NCBI GenBank assembly: GCA_946479285.1
Contig: CAMLFH010000010.1
Location: forward strand, 62,001 to 126,000
Direction of reading: 5' to 3'
Source: an uncultured Flavobacteriales bacterium
Lineage (GTDB): Bacteria; Bacteroidota; Bacteroidia; Flavobacteriales; Crocinitomicaceae
Length of the DNA: 64,000 nt
How positions within the stretch are numbered: the first letter of the stretch is position 1; each line of letters starts with the position of its first letter. The notes beneath the pieces are model-generated. The model saw only the letters and a list, made by a program, of their open reading frames with translations. It was not told the origin of the DNA and did not search any database. The translations under genes were made by a program, and so were the position numbers. Shown in pieces: positions 8,880 through 17,364 of the stretch.

Positions 8880-9134
8880 CTAATTGGTTTTTGCCAGGTA
8901 TACTTTCACAAAAGCAAAGAGCGCGGCAGCTCCAAAAATGCCACAGCCAAGCGCCCCACCGTTTAATCCGGTATCAGCTACTACTTCATAAGAACTAGTG
9001 GGTGAAACTCCTGTTACGAAATAATTCCTCCTTTCTAGTCCAAAAGCAATACATCCTATAAAGCCGCCTAATGCCAGCACAAACAACATCATTAAAATAG
9101 CTGCTGTGGGTTTCGCGTTTGATTTTTCATTCAT
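8880..9134 (-). CDS. Small hypothetical membrane protein
   Basis: An 84-residue protein with two likely membrane helices (AAILMMLFVLALGGFIGCIA near the start, and AALFAFVKVYLA at the end) separated by a glycine-rich loop. I do not recognise a family. It lies 81 bases upstream of the DUF6629-like gene on the same strand, so co-expression is possible. Its start is followed by lysine/asparagine residues, as expected for a cytoplasmic N-terminus. Confidence 0.6.
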   Translation of the reverse strand: MNEKSNAKPTAAILMMLFVLALGGFIGCIAFGLERRNYFVTGVSPTSSYEVVADTGLNGGALGCGIFGAAALFAFVKVYLAKTN

Positions 9135-9200
9135 AGTAACGAATTTAAGGTTTAAATATACAAATAGAATGATGTCATCGCTTTTTAGAATAATTCCTTC

Positions 9201-9228
9201 TTGATTTTCCCACTTTCAACTATTTTTG
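9201..9228 (+). promoter_or_regulatory. Bacteroidota-type promoter (TTG-N17-TATTTTTG)
   Basis: TTG at 9201-9203 and TATTTTTG at 9221-9228, spaced by 17 bases, match the flavobacterial -33/-7 pattern. It would drive the Na+/H+ antiporter starting at 9290 with a leader of about 55 bases. Confidence 0.55.
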
Positions 9229-9289
9229 CTAGTATTGAAAAAGCTGACAATCACCCTTTTTACTGAAAAACGCATAATCGAACTAGTAA

Positions 9290-10873
9290 ATGCATACAAT
9301 TTTACCTTTTCTGCTTGCCATGATCGCCGTGATCGTACTGCTGAACATGTGGGCGGCCAAACTGCGAATTGCTTACCCGATCTTATTGGTTATCGGCGGA
9401 TTATTGATCAGTTTCATTCCGGGTTTGCCAATGGTAAAAATCGATCCGGACCTCATCTTTTTCATCTTCTTACCTCCCTTATTATTTGAAGCTTCCTGGT
9501 CGGTTTCCTTCAAGGAAATGCGAAAATGGTGGCGGATCATTGGCAGTTTTGCATTTTTGGTAGTCTTTTTCACGGCTTTGTCGGTTGCAGTTGTTACGAA
9601 TCACTTCATTCCCGGATTTTCCATTGCTTTAGGATTCTTACTCGGTGGAATTGTTTCTCCACCGGATGCTGTGAGCACGGGTGCTATTACGAAATTCGTC
9701 AAGATTCCCAAATCCACATCCGCTATCCTGGAAGGTGAAAGTCTCCTAAACGATGCTTCTTCGCTGATCATTTTTCGTTTCGCCCTGATGGCAATCGGTT
9801 CCGGGCAATTTATCTGGCACGAAGCCGCTTTGAGTTTTGTTTGGATGATCATCGGTGGGACAGGAATCGGGTTGATAGTGGCCTGGCTTTTCGTAAAAGC
9901 ACACAAACTGCTTCCAACCGACGCTTCATCGGATATTGCGCTGACTTTGATCGAACCGTATTTCATGTATTGGATCGCAGAACAATTGGGATGTTCGGGT
10001 GTATTAGCGGTAGTAAGCGGCGGATTGTACATGTCGGCCAGAAGTTTGGTATTCCTGAACAGCGCCAGCAGGATCCGGGGATTTAGTTTTTGGGAGAGTT
10101 TCATTTTCATACTGAACGGGATTGTTTTCCTTATCATCGGCTTGGAACTCCCGGAAATTGTATCCGGCTTGAAAACAGAAGGAATTTCATTGGGAACTGC
10201 AATCGGTTACGGTGTACTAGTTACCGTGGTCTTGATCCTTTCGCGGATCATCAGTTCTTATACGGCCATGGTTTCCACGCTTATTTTTCGTCCGAGTGTA
10301 GCACCCGGAAGAGGAGGATCTCTAAAAAACCGGCTCCTGCTTCCATTGATGCTCGGCTGGACCGGCATGCGCGGAGTGGTTTCTCTCGCAGCGGCTTTGG
10401 CAATTCCTATTACCCTGCACGGAGAACCTTTTCCTCACCGCAACCTGATCCTATTCATCACTTTCGTGGCAATCCTGCTTACATTGGTAATCCAGGGACT
10501 TACACTTCCCTACTTCATCAATCGCCTGGGTTTGTTTGATACTTTCATGAATGAAGAAGCCGAGGAAGCAACCCGCCGGGAAATGAAACGCGGTTTGAAG
10601 CAGCACGTGTTTGAGTTTTTGAAAAAGAAACAGGAAAACGAACTGAAAGATCACGCTGGAATTGAATTGTTCATGCGTCATTGGGAAGAAAAAGCCAAGG
10701 TTGCAGATGACAGCTGGATGAATGATAAAACAAAAGCGATTTTCATCGAAATGCTCGAGGTTCAGCGGGAATATCTGACAGAGCTCAATAAAGATCCAAA
10801 GATTAACGAAGAGATTATCCGGGCTCAGTTATACCAGATTGATTTGGAAGAAGAACGAATAAAAAGCATTTAA
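9290..10873 (+). CDS. CPA1-family Na+/H+ antiporter (NhaP/NHE type)
   Basis: The 527-residue protein has a 12-13 helix membrane domain (residues ~1-420) and a hydrophilic, charged C-terminal tail (~110 residues). CPA1 signatures are visible: FLPPLLFEASW, GGIVSPPDAVSTGAI, the ion-site motif ILEGESLLNDASSLIIFR and GMRGVVSLAAALAIP. It exchanges external Na+ (or K+) against protons at the inner membrane for pH and sodium homeostasis. The tail, with many Glu and Lys residues, is typically regulatory. It appears monocistronic with its own promoter. Confidence 0.92.
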   Translation: MHTILPFLLAMIAVIVLLNMWAAKLRIAYPILLVIGGLLISFIPGLPMVKIDPDLIFFIFLPPLLFEASWSVSFKEMRKWWRIIGSFAFLVVFFTALSVAVVTNHFIPGFSIALGFLLGGIVSPPDAVSTGAITKFVKIPKSTSAILEGESLLNDASSLIIFRFALMAIGSGQFIWHEAALSFVWMIIGGTGIGLIVAWLFVKAHKLLPTDASSDIALTLIEPYFMYWIAEQLGCSGVLAVVSGGLYMSARSLVFLNSASRIRGFSFWESFIFILNGIVFLIIGLELPEIVSGLKTEGISLGTAIGYGVLVTVVLILSRIISSYTAMVSTLIFRPSVAPGRGGSLKNRLLLPLMLGWTGMRGVVSLAAALAIPITLHGEPFPHRNLILFITFVAILLTLVIQGLTLPYFINRLGLFDTFMNEEAEEATRREMKRGLKQHVFEFLKKKQENELKDHAGIELFMRHWEEKAKVADDSWMNDKTKAIFIEMLEVQREYLTELNKDPKINEEIIRAQLYQIDLEEERIKSI

Positions 10874-10916
10874 ATTCACTTTTCTCTTCATCATATTATG
10901 ATATCCTATTTTTATA

Positions 10917-10936
10917 ATATCATTATATAATGATAT
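10917..10936. promoter_or_regulatory. Perfect 20-bp palindrome, candidate operator
   Basis: The sequence ATATCATTAT/ATAATGATAT reads the same on both strands, and related half-sites (ATTATGATATC, GATATCGTGATAT) lie on each side. It sits just upstream of a -7 box at 10951, where a repressor could block the -33 region. The AT-only composition makes chance possible, so the operator role is a suggestion. Confidence 0.4.
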
Positions 10937-10950
10937 CGTGATATAACGAA

Positions 10951-10958
10951 TAACTTTG
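10951..10958 (+). promoter_or_regulatory. -7 promoter box TAACTTTG
   Basis: TAACTTTG fits TAnnTTTG. It lies 33 bases before the small leader ORF at 10991 and 95 before the P-loop NTPase gene. A -33 TTG is not evident; the palindrome at 10917-10936 overlaps that position. Confidence 0.5.
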
Positions 10959-10990
10959 AAAATCAAAGTAAAGAATCTTATTCGGTCATA

Positions 10991-11056
10991 ATGAACAGCA
11001 ATAAAAACTCAAATCTCCCAACAATAACTCTCGGGATTCATCAAAAATCACTATGA
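10991..11056 (+). CDS. Putative 21-aa leader peptide upstream of the NTPase gene
   Basis: A short frame, MNSNKNSNLPTITLGIHQ then KSL, ends in a TGA that overlaps the ATG of the next gene (ATGA). Such coupling suggests that ribosomes finishing this frame re-initiate on the NTPase gene. The peptide has no recognisable signal or domain and could be a chance frame; the exact stop/start overlap is the only support. Confidence 0.35.
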   Translation: MNSNKNSNLPTITLGIHQKSL

Positions 11057-11583
11057 AAATTGCCTATACAGGCGCTCATTGCGTCGGAAAAACAAGTCTT
11101 GCAGAGAAACTTCATTCACTGTTGAAAGAATTCATTTTTGTCCCCGAACCATCTGTGGAACTGGAAGAACAAGGCCATCTTTTCTCTGAAACACCGAATT
11201 TGGAAGATTTAACTGTTCAACTCGAATATGCACTTGAACGAATAGAGGTCGATGAGCCGGAAGTTATTTTTGACCGCTGTCCGCTCGATCTCCTGGCTTA
11301 CATTCACGTAATTGGCGGGGCCGAGGCATCCCGGAATTTCTACCTGAAAGTCAAAGAAGCGATGGACGAAATTGATCTGCTGGTTTTCGTTCCGGTTGAA
11401 ACTCCGGATCTGATCGACTGTCCTGAATCAGAATTCCCAAAACTCCGGAAACAAGTCAACGAATTACTGGAAGAATGGATCGAAGCGTTTGACCTGGAAA
11501 CGATTACTGTGAAAGGAACCTTAGCTGAGCGTGAAAAGCAGGTAATCCGAATATTCCTGGAATTGAAGGAAAACCTGGAGTGA
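11053..11583 (+). CDS. P-loop NTPase (AAA_28/NadR-like kinase fold)
   Basis: A 176-residue protein with Walker A G7-AHCVG12-K13-T14 right at the N-terminus and a DRCPLDLLAYI motif in the middle, typical of the AAA_28 group that resembles the ribosylnicotinamide kinase half of NadR and thymidylate-kinase-like enzymes. Substrate is unknown. The start overlaps the stop of a small leader ORF. An 82-base gap separates it from the FAD-Rieske gene downstream, which may be in the same transcript. Confidence 0.8.
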   Translation: MKIAYTGAHCVGKTSLAEKLHSLLKEFIFVPEPSVELEEQGHLFSETPNLEDLTVQLEYALERIEVDEPEVIFDRCPLDLLAYIHVIGGAEASRNFYLKVKEAMDEIDLLVFVPVETPDLIDCPESEFPKLRKQVNELLEEWIEAFDLETITVKGTLAEREKQVIRIFLELKENLE

Positions 11584-11665
11584 CCTCTTCCACTTCTTAA
11601 ATTATCTTAATTCGATTCTATCACTGCTCTGATTTTCTTAACTTCTTCATACTAAAAAGTATATT

Positions 11666-13243
11666 ATGAAGGAAAAGATCCGGACTTTCGACGATGAGAA
11701 GACTTCAGGAAGCAATACTTCCATTTGGATGCTGAAAACTGTGAAGGACAAGTTTAAACCGCTTTCCGAACCCATGCAAACAGACGTATTAATAGTTGGT
11801 GGGGGAATTGCAGGTTTACTAACCGCATACGAGCTTCTCGACCAGGGAAAAAACATTATTCTTGTGGAAGATGGCGAGATCGGGAGCGGTGAAACCGGAA
11901 GAACATCCGCACATCTCACCTTTTCACTCGACACTCAATACAGCGATCTTGAATCCCGTTTTGGGGCTGAAAAAGCAAAACTGATAGGCGATGCTCATAA
12001 AGCTGCCATTGACCGGATTGAAGAAATTGTTGATCGTGAAAAAATTGAATGTCATTTTAAGCGGGTCGACGGTTATTTATTTGCCCATCCATCCGATGAA
12101 GAATCAGTTATCGAAAACGAATTTGAGGTAACAAACCGATTCGGTTTGAATACATATCTCCTTGAAACGATACCTGGGTTCGAAAAAGGCGGTAATAAAC
12201 GATGCCTTCACTTTCCGCAGCAGGCACAATTCCATATCCTGCTTTTTCTTCAGGCATTGGCAGAGGTGATCATCCGGAAAGGCGGACAGATATTTACTCA
12301 TTCAAAAGCCAAAGAGTTTACAGAAAACAGTGTCAAAGTAAATGGATTCACTGTAAAGTCCAAACAAATTGTACTGGCTACCAATACGCCGGTTGCAGGT
12401 CCTTTATCAACTCATGTAAAACAATGGCCTTACAGAACTTATGCCATCGCTGCTAAGGTTCCCAAAGGAAGTATCAAAGAAGCGCTTTGGTGGGATACGG
12501 GCGACCAGGATGCTCCGTGGGTACAAAAACCTTATCATTATGTGCGGACCGAACAAGGAGTAGGAGAAGATGATTACCTGATTGTTGGCGGAGAAGATTA
12601 CAAGACCGGCCAGGAAGACCGCGAAGAAATAGCACCGGAAACACGTTATAAAAACCTGGAAACATGGGCAAAGAAGCATTTCCCTTCCATTTCGGGCATT
12701 GCGGCAAAGTGGTCCGGACAAGTCATCGATACAGTAGACGGATGCGGTTTTATTGGTCTGAACCCGGGAAGTGAAACCACCTATATTATTACGGGAGATT
12801 CCGGGAACGGAATAACCAATGCCGCTATTGGTGCGCTGATCATTACAGACCTTATCCGCGGAAAAGAGAATAAATGGGCCGAAGTATTTGATCCATCGCG
12901 AGCTGTTTTTGCACATGCACCGGGAGATTTTTTAGTGGAAGCCGGAAATATGATGCGCCAGTACGCAGATTGGCTCACCCCCGGAGACCAGACAACCATG
13001 GAAGAATTGAAACCGGGTGAAGGTGCAGTATTGCGGGAAGGATTAAAGAAAATAGCTGTTTACAAAGATGAGAACAATCAAATTCACACGTGTACGGCAG
13101 TGTGTGCGCATTTAGGTGCAATTGTGCAATGGAATGCGGATGAAAAAACATTTGACTGCCCTGCTCACGGCTCCCGGTTTACCGCATTTGGAAAAGTCAT
13201 TAATGGTCCTTCAAACGGTGATTTGGGAGAGAAAGACATTTAA
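11666..13243 (+). CDS. FAD-dependent oxidoreductase with C-terminal Rieske domain
   Basis: The N-terminal 400 residues form a DadA/glycine-oxidase-like FAD domain: the nucleotide-binding G45-G-G47-I-A-G50 after VLIV, then VEDGEIGSGETGRTSAHL and the flavin-contact segment GDSGNGITNAAIG. The C-terminal ~80 residues carry a Rieske [2Fe-2S] site, C480-x-H482 and C498-x2-H501 (CAHLG, CPAHGSRF). The fusion is known in many bacteria, but the substrate is not. The Rieske domain ends 24 residues after the last ligand, somewhat short. Cytoplasmic, as there is no signal peptide. Confidence 0.88.
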   Translation: MKEKIRTFDDEKTSGSNTSIWMLKTVKDKFKPLSEPMQTDVLIVGGGIAGLLTAYELLDQGKNIILVEDGEIGSGETGRTSAHLTFSLDTQYSDLESRFGAEKAKLIGDAHKAAIDRIEEIVDREKIECHFKRVDGYLFAHPSDEESVIENEFEVTNRFGLNTYLLETIPGFEKGGNKRCLHFPQQAQFHILLFLQALAEVIIRKGGQIFTHSKAKEFTENSVKVNGFTVKSKQIVLATNTPVAGPLSTHVKQWPYRTYAIAAKVPKGSIKEALWWDTGDQDAPWVQKPYHYVRTEQGVGEDDYLIVGGEDYKTGQEDREEIAPETRYKNLETWAKKHFPSISGIAAKWSGQVIDTVDGCGFIGLNPGSETTYIITGDSGNGITNAAIGALIITDLIRGKENKWAEVFDPSRAVFAHAPGDFLVEAGNMMRQYADWLTPGDQTTMEELKPGEGAVLREGLKKIAVYKDENNQIHTCTAVCAHLGAIVQWNADEKTFDCPAHGSRFTAFGKVINGPSNGDLGEKDI

Positions 13244-13287
13244 GTTCCTCATTGTAAATTAAACTTTTTTGTTTGCCAAACGTCTTA

Positions 13288-13908
13288 ATGCCAATGAATG
13301 AAAACGAAAAACCGGAATTCTGGGAATCCAGCTTTATAAGCAAACAGGAAATGTGGGGATTTTCTCCCGCTCGCTCTGCTATTCTAACCAATCACCTTTT
13401 CATTCAGAAAGGATTGAAAAACATCCTCATCCCCGGAATTGGTTACGGACGAAATGCACAGATTTTCAGAGATAACGGAATGGAAGTCACGGGAATCGAA
13501 ATTTCCCAAACTGCCATTGAGCTGCTGCGGAAACATTACGGAGAAGAAATGACTCTTCATCACGGCTCCGTAACAGACATGCCTTTCGATAATAAACGCT
13601 ACGACGGGATCTTTTGCTACGGCCTGATCTATCTACTGGATGAAAACGAACGCGCAAAGCTCATTCGGGATTGTTACAACCAACTTGCAGAAGACGGCTA
13701 CCTGGTTTTCACAGTCGTTTCCAAAACTGCCAAGACCTACGGAAGCGGAAAATTAATTGGCAAAGACCGTTTTGAGCAATTCGGCGGGGTTAATATCTTC
13801 TTTTATGACCGGGATTCGATCCGGGAAGAATTCGGCGAATTTGGGTTGATAGAGATTACGGAGATCGAAGAGAATATGCCTTTTTACATGGTTGTTTGTA
13901 AGAAATAA
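13288..13908 (+). CDS. Class I SAM-dependent methyltransferase
   Basis: The product has the class I methyltransferase motif I (ILIPGIGYGRNAQIF), an acidic residue closing strand 2 (VTGIEIS) and the post-I region DGIFCYGLIYLL. The N-terminus, PEFWESSFISKQEMWG, resembles the TehB/thiopurine-methyltransferase-like group that handles small hydrophobic or metalloid substrates. I start at the ATG at 13288; a TTG at 13273 and another ATG at 13294 are alternatives. About 206 residues. Substrate is unknown. It lies 44 bases after the FAD-Rieske gene on the same strand. Confidence 0.82.
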   Translation: MPMNENEKPEFWESSFISKQEMWGFSPARSAILTNHLFIQKGLKNILIPGIGYGRNAQIFRDNGMEVTGIEISQTAIELLRKHYGEEMTLHHGSVTDMPFDNKRYDGIFCYGLIYLLDENERAKLIRDCYNQLAEDGYLVFTVVSKTAKTYGSGKLIGKDRFEQFGGVNIFFYDRDSIREEFGEFGLIEITEIEENMPFYMVVCKK

Positions 13909-13921
13909 TGAATGATTTGAT

Positions 13922-14323
13922 TCACCACTCCACAGATTCACTGTATTCTTGCCCTTTGTAATCGAAAAAATCCCGCACCTTCACTTTTTCCTCCGTTTGG
14001 ATATTGAACTTCCAAATAGCGGGCTGGTCTCCCCAGGGATCGGTCAAAATCTCTACCACATCATCTTCCACCTGGCGAATGTCGTGGATCCAAATCAAAT
14101 CGGGATCTTCCAGGAATTTCAATTCGTTGTTCTTCCAGATCAATAGACGATCTCCGCCCACAATGGCCCACTCGTTGACTAAGCCCAAAAATCCGATGGC
14201 GGCCTCTCCGTAAAAAGAAACTCTCCAGATTTCTTCGTGACTGTCCTTATCAAAAAGAAAAACTTCGTCGTGTTCCTTAAAAAGAACATGTGGGTCTGTT
14301 TCTGAAAGCGGAATTGGATGCAT
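13922..14323 (-). CDS. Hypothetical protein (133 aa, acidic, Trp-rich)
   Basis: I do not recognise this family. The protein is acidic and rich in aromatic residues, with beta-strand patterning (EEIWRVSFYGEAAIGFLG, NEWAIVGGDRLLIWK, QPAIWKFNI) reminiscent of small beta-propeller-blade or SUKH-type immunity-like proteins, though no toxin gene is adjacent. No signal peptide. Its stop converges on the methyltransferase stop 13 bases away. Confidence 0.6.
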   Translation of the reverse strand: MHPIPLSETDPHVLFKEHDEVFLFDKDSHEEIWRVSFYGEAAIGFLGLVNEWAIVGGDRLLIWKNNELKFLEDPDLIWIHDIRQVEDDVVEILTDPWGDQPAIWKFNIQTEEKVKVRDFFDYKGQEYSESVEW

Positions 14324-14342
14324 GTCAGTTTAATAGTTCGGT

Positions 14343-15176
14343 TTATTTGAATCTTATGGTTTCCCCTTTAAAAGGCTGCGAGATCCAATTGTCTATCATC
14401 GCATTGAACAAGTCCGGGTTAAGGGTTGGCATGCGGTGAACTTCTCCGGGGAAAATATTCAGGTTGGCAAAACGGATATTGCGGTAAATCCAAAGCGTAT
14501 GTTCTTCCGGGATCACATCTCGGTCACCGGAAGTAATGAGTACCGGAATAGCGATTTTCTTTAAATCTTCCGCTTTGATGTGCGGTTGGAATTCCATCAT
14601 GCGGTATTTCTGCTGCTCCAGTTTCCAATTTTTCGTGGTGTCTCCTTTTGCCAGCATCGTTTCTGCTTCTATGCGCTTGTCATGGATCTCTTTCACCGAT
14701 TGAGCAAACAGTCCATCCGGTTCTGCATTGGCTGAATGAGAAACCAGCTGTTTCAATCCTTCCGGGTAATAAATAGCCATCAGCAAGCCAATAATGCCGC
14801 CATCACTTTTCCCGATGATCGTCACATTTTTCAACTTCAGTTCTTTTATCAGAACCGACAAATCATTTGCCTGCTGCATGTAAGTTAGTGAGTCGGTTCC
14901 CAATTCCGAATTCCCGCGACCGCGGCAATCTACCGCAATCACCTGGTATTTCTTCGAAAAGTGTGCAATCTGCGGAGTCCAGCCTTTGATTCCCGTTCCG
15001 TTTCCATGAATCAATAAAATAGGATCTCCTGTTCCATAGATTTCATAATATAAATTCACTCCGTTGATCTTTATAAACTTCCCGGCTTCTTTGTTAGAAC
15101 CATACGGAATGGGATTCTGTGAAAAGCTCGTAAGAGAAATTAAAATCAGCGTAAAAAGCAACAAGAAACGATTCAT
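14343..15176 (-). CDS. Secreted alpha/beta hydrolase
   Basis: The start at 15176 gives MNRFLLLFTLILISLTSFSQ, a clean signal peptide ending in the common Bacteroidota FSQ site; an earlier ATG at 15218 adds 14 residues that would spoil it. Hydrolase features are the oxyanion region HGNGTGIKGW, the nucleophile elbow GKSDGG, the acid loop SGDRDVIPEEH and the late His in GEVHRMP. About 277 residues. Likely a periplasmic esterase or peptidase-like hydrolase; the substrate cannot be told. It precedes the hypothetical 13922-14323 on the same strand by 19 bases. Confidence 0.88.
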   Translation of the reverse strand: MNRFLLLFTLILISLTSFSQNPIPYGSNKEAGKFIKINGVNLYYEIYGTGDPILLIHGNGTGIKGWTPQIAHFSKKYQVIAVDCRGRGNSELGTDSLTYMQQANDLSVLIKELKLKNVTIIGKSDGGIIGLLMAIYYPEGLKQLVSHSANAEPDGLFAQSVKEIHDKRIEAETMLAKGDTTKNWKLEQQKYRMMEFQPHIKAEDLKKIAIPVLITSGDRDVIPEEHTLWIYRNIRFANLNIFPGEVHRMPTLNPDLFNAMIDNWISQPFKGETIRFK

Positions 15177-15270
15177 AATTGAATGAATTTTAGACGAATT
15201 AAAAATACAGATTCTCATTCAAACCGAATCTTTTTCAGTCTTTTAATTCGATTTACACTAATTTTACGGA

Positions 15271-16005
15271 ATGAATGTCTATTCTACACTACAAATTGGT
15301 AGTTTCCACTCAAATCATTGCGAAGATTTCACCATTACCTCCCAACTGGGATCCGGAAAACGATTAATTGCTGTTATGGATGGATGCACCATGGGAGAAG
15401 AATCCGTTTTCGCAGCCATTCTTGCAGGAAAAATCCTGAAAAACAGTAGTAAAAAGTACTATTATCAGTTTAGGGAAAGCTCAGAAAACCAATCCCTGAA
15501 GATCTATTTGAAAGAAATACTTCGTGAATTGGTCGCGGAAATTAAACAGATTAAGAATCAGCTTGGAATGGAAACCAACGAACTGCTGACCACACTGATC
15601 CTTGGAATTGTGGATGAAAACAACTCAGAGGCTGAACTGCTTGTAATTGGAGACGGTTTGATCTGTGTTGACGGAAAATATACCGAGTTCGAGCAGGGAG
15701 ACAAACCGGATTACCTGGCGTACCATCTCAGCGAAAATTTCGACTCCTGGTTCGACCAACAAAAGCAATTTCTTTCCGTTTCATCCTTTTCAGACCTGTC
15801 TATTTGCACTGATGGAATTTACACCTTTAAAAATTTCGGAAATTCACGGGAACAAAAAGAGGAAGAAGTATTCAAATCCTTTCTATTCGAAGACAAAGAA
15901 GGTAGCGGACAGGAAAAATTCTTAGACAATAAACTACTCTTCATTCGGGATGAATGGAAACACGCCCCAAGCGATGATCTGGCAATTATTCGAATGATCA
16001 AATAG
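15271..16005 (+). CDS. PP2C-like protein phosphatase
   Basis: A 244-residue protein with scattered PP2C/PPM motifs: a metal-site-like MDGCTMGEES (in place of the usual DGMGG), LLVIGDGLICVD, SICTDGIYTF (the DG of motif 8 type) and a closing DDLAIIRMI, where the Asp pair binds Mn2+/Mg2+. The N-terminal NHCEDF resembles the NEDA/NQD motif. Probably a serine/threonine phosphatase of the divergent kind found in signalling gene clusters; no kinase is beside it. No signal peptide. Confidence 0.75.
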   Translation: MNVYSTLQIGSFHSNHCEDFTITSQLGSGKRLIAVMDGCTMGEESVFAAILAGKILKNSSKKYYYQFRESSENQSLKIYLKEILRELVAEIKQIKNQLGMETNELLTTLILGIVDENNSEAELLVIGDGLICVDGKYTEFEQGDKPDYLAYHLSENFDSWFDQQKQFLSVSSFSDLSICTDGIYTFKNFGNSREQKEEEVFKSFLFEDKEGSGQEKFLDNKLLFIRDEWKHAPSDDLAIIRMIK

Positions 16006-16068
16006 AAAATAAAACTGCATATTTATGGAATTGGAAACACTTTCTCATCTCTATGCAAACAATTACTT

Positions 16069-16524
16069 ATGAAATCCTATTTATTCGTTCTTTTTTTCTT
16101 GCTTTCGGTGAAGAGTTCCTTCTCTCAGACCCCGCCTGTCGACAGCTCCAATAGCATTAAATGCGGTGACTCATATTTCATCATTGATACATGCAAAATT
16201 CGGAGCTCTGCCTCTATTTCCGGAACAATTGTAAAAGATCAGGAGGTCGATCCGGGCGGCACTCCGGCAAATCAGGAAGTAAGTCCTCACGACAGCGGTA
16301 TTAACTTCAGAAACTGCCGGGGCGATTTCAGTTATTTCTACATCGATGGAATCAAAGTTCGCGGAAGTTCAACCCTTCCCAAATCAGCTGCCGAAGAAGT
16401 GCAAATTATTACTGGAGGAACCGGAGATTTTGGTGATCAGACAGGCGGGATCATTCGTCCAAACCCTGCTCCTATAAGCGTTCCAAAAACGAGTGATAAA
16501 GAGCAAAAATTGGCGACGGAGTAA
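16069..16524 (+). CDS. Small secreted protein resembling an isolated TonB-receptor plug segment
   Basis: The 151-residue product has a signal peptide (MKSYLFVLFFLLSVKSSFSQ). Its C-terminal half (FYIDGIKVRGSS, LPKSAAEEVQIITGGTG, GDQTGGII) closely resembles the plug-domain stretch of SusC/TonB-dependent receptors in Bacteroidota, but there is no beta-barrel and no start of one. The frame ends in a basic, polar tail and a normal stop. It could be a domain remnant or a stand-alone protein; the intact signal and frame argue against simple decay. Confidence 0.7.
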   Translation: MKSYLFVLFFLLSVKSSFSQTPPVDSSNSIKCGDSYFIIDTCKIRSSASISGTIVKDQEVDPGGTPANQEVSPHDSGINFRNCRGDFSYFYIDGIKVRGSSTLPKSAAEEVQIITGGTGDFGDQTGGIIRPNPAPISVPKTSDKEQKLATE

Positions 16525-16532
16525 ATCCGTAA

Positions 16533-16949
16533 TCATAAATACCGTACTTCAATCCCTTTAGCCTCAAATTCCGTCTTCATCTTCGGTTCGCGCTCATAAA
16601 ACAGGACCACTTGTTTCAGGTTCGGAAGCAGTTTCACATCTTCTGTGGAAGTAATAGTGAACTCATCCCCTTCTCCATCCCAAAAGGGAGTAATTTGGTG
16701 ATAAGCCTTATGATAATTTTGATCCAGGATTTCAACCTTATTCAATAGTTCCTGCGGAATCTCCAGTTCTTTGAAAAACTTCTTCGCTTCGGAAATGGCT
16801 CTTGAAGGATGTTTTGCACGATCAATTTTTTGCCATTTTTCAGGTCCAACAGCTGATTTTACATCAAAAGCAGGTTTTAGCAGATCATTACTGTACATCA
16901 GCTGCTGAATTATGGCTAATTTAAAATTGAAATCTTTGAGTTTCGGCAT
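16533..16949 (-). CDS. Hypothetical DUF6892-like protein
   Basis: A 138-residue cytoplasmic protein beginning MPKLKDFNFKLAIIQQLMYSNDLLKP, a pattern I associate with the DUF6892 family (common in polymorphic toxin/immunity neighbourhoods but also found alone). Later segments: FWDGEGDEFTITSTEDVKLLPNLK and a closing strand EVRYL. Function unknown. It converges with the plug-like gene, stops eight bases apart. Confidence 0.6.
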   Translation of the reverse strand: MPKLKDFNFKLAIIQQLMYSNDLLKPAFDVKSAVGPEKWQKIDRAKHPSRAISEAKKFFKELEIPQELLNKVEILDQNYHKAYHQITPFWDGEGDEFTITSTEDVKLLPNLKQVVLFYEREPKMKTEFEAKGIEVRYL

Positions 16950-17020
16950 GCAGGAGAATTTATTCTGAAATATCGGGAATTTGAAGGAATTTTCAAGCTT
17001 AAATACTACATTCGCTTTGT

Positions 17021-17248
17021 ATGATCATCATTTCCATACTTATTGCGCTGGCATCACTTGGTTGTCCCTTCCTGATCTTCCTGGATTATCACAAACGGGA
17101 GAATATTCACATATCGCTAATTTATGTGATTGTCTTTTTTGTTGTGATTTTTTTAACACATAACTTCATCAATCATTACGGAATGATCCTTGCGGCAATG
17201 GCTCCGCTATCCATACTTATTCTTTGCATTATCAAAAAGAAACGTTGA
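17021..17248 (+). CDS. Small hypothetical membrane protein
   Basis: A 75-residue protein with three hydrophobic stretches (IIISILIALASLG, LIYVIVFFVVIFL, MILAAMAPLSILILCII) and a basic end KKKR. I know no family. Amino-acid composition is consistent with a real membrane protein. It lies alone between a minus-strand hypothetical and the T9SS gene at 17365. Confidence 0.5.
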   Translation: MIIISILIALASLGCPFLIFLDYHKRENIHISLIYVIVFFVVIFLTHNFINHYGMILAAMAPLSILILCIIKKKR

Positions 17249-17333
17249 CAATCAACTAATTATATAATCGCTAGGGAAAACCCCTGATTTTAATTTTTTA
17301 TGGATCGCGCAATTAAACTTCGCGTTAAAACAG

Positions 17334-17341
17334 TAGCTTTG
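17334..17341 (+). promoter_or_regulatory. -7 promoter box TAGCTTTG
   Basis: TAGCTTTG matches TAnnTTTG exactly, 23 bases before the ATG of the T9SS cargo gene at 17365. The -33 TTG is not clear. Confidence 0.5.
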
Positions 17342-17364
17342 CACCGAATTTTAAATTACTATTC

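Noticed and set aside
10897..10936. Palindromic AT-rich stretch read as a possible terminator of the antiporter gene
   Set aside because: It has no G/C-rich stem or clear T tail and fits better as an operator-like palindrome; I kept only that interpretation.
16981..17163. 60-aa plus-strand frame overlapping the small membrane protein
   Set aside because: It is in a different frame from 17021-17248, His/Tyr-rich and without a membrane pattern.
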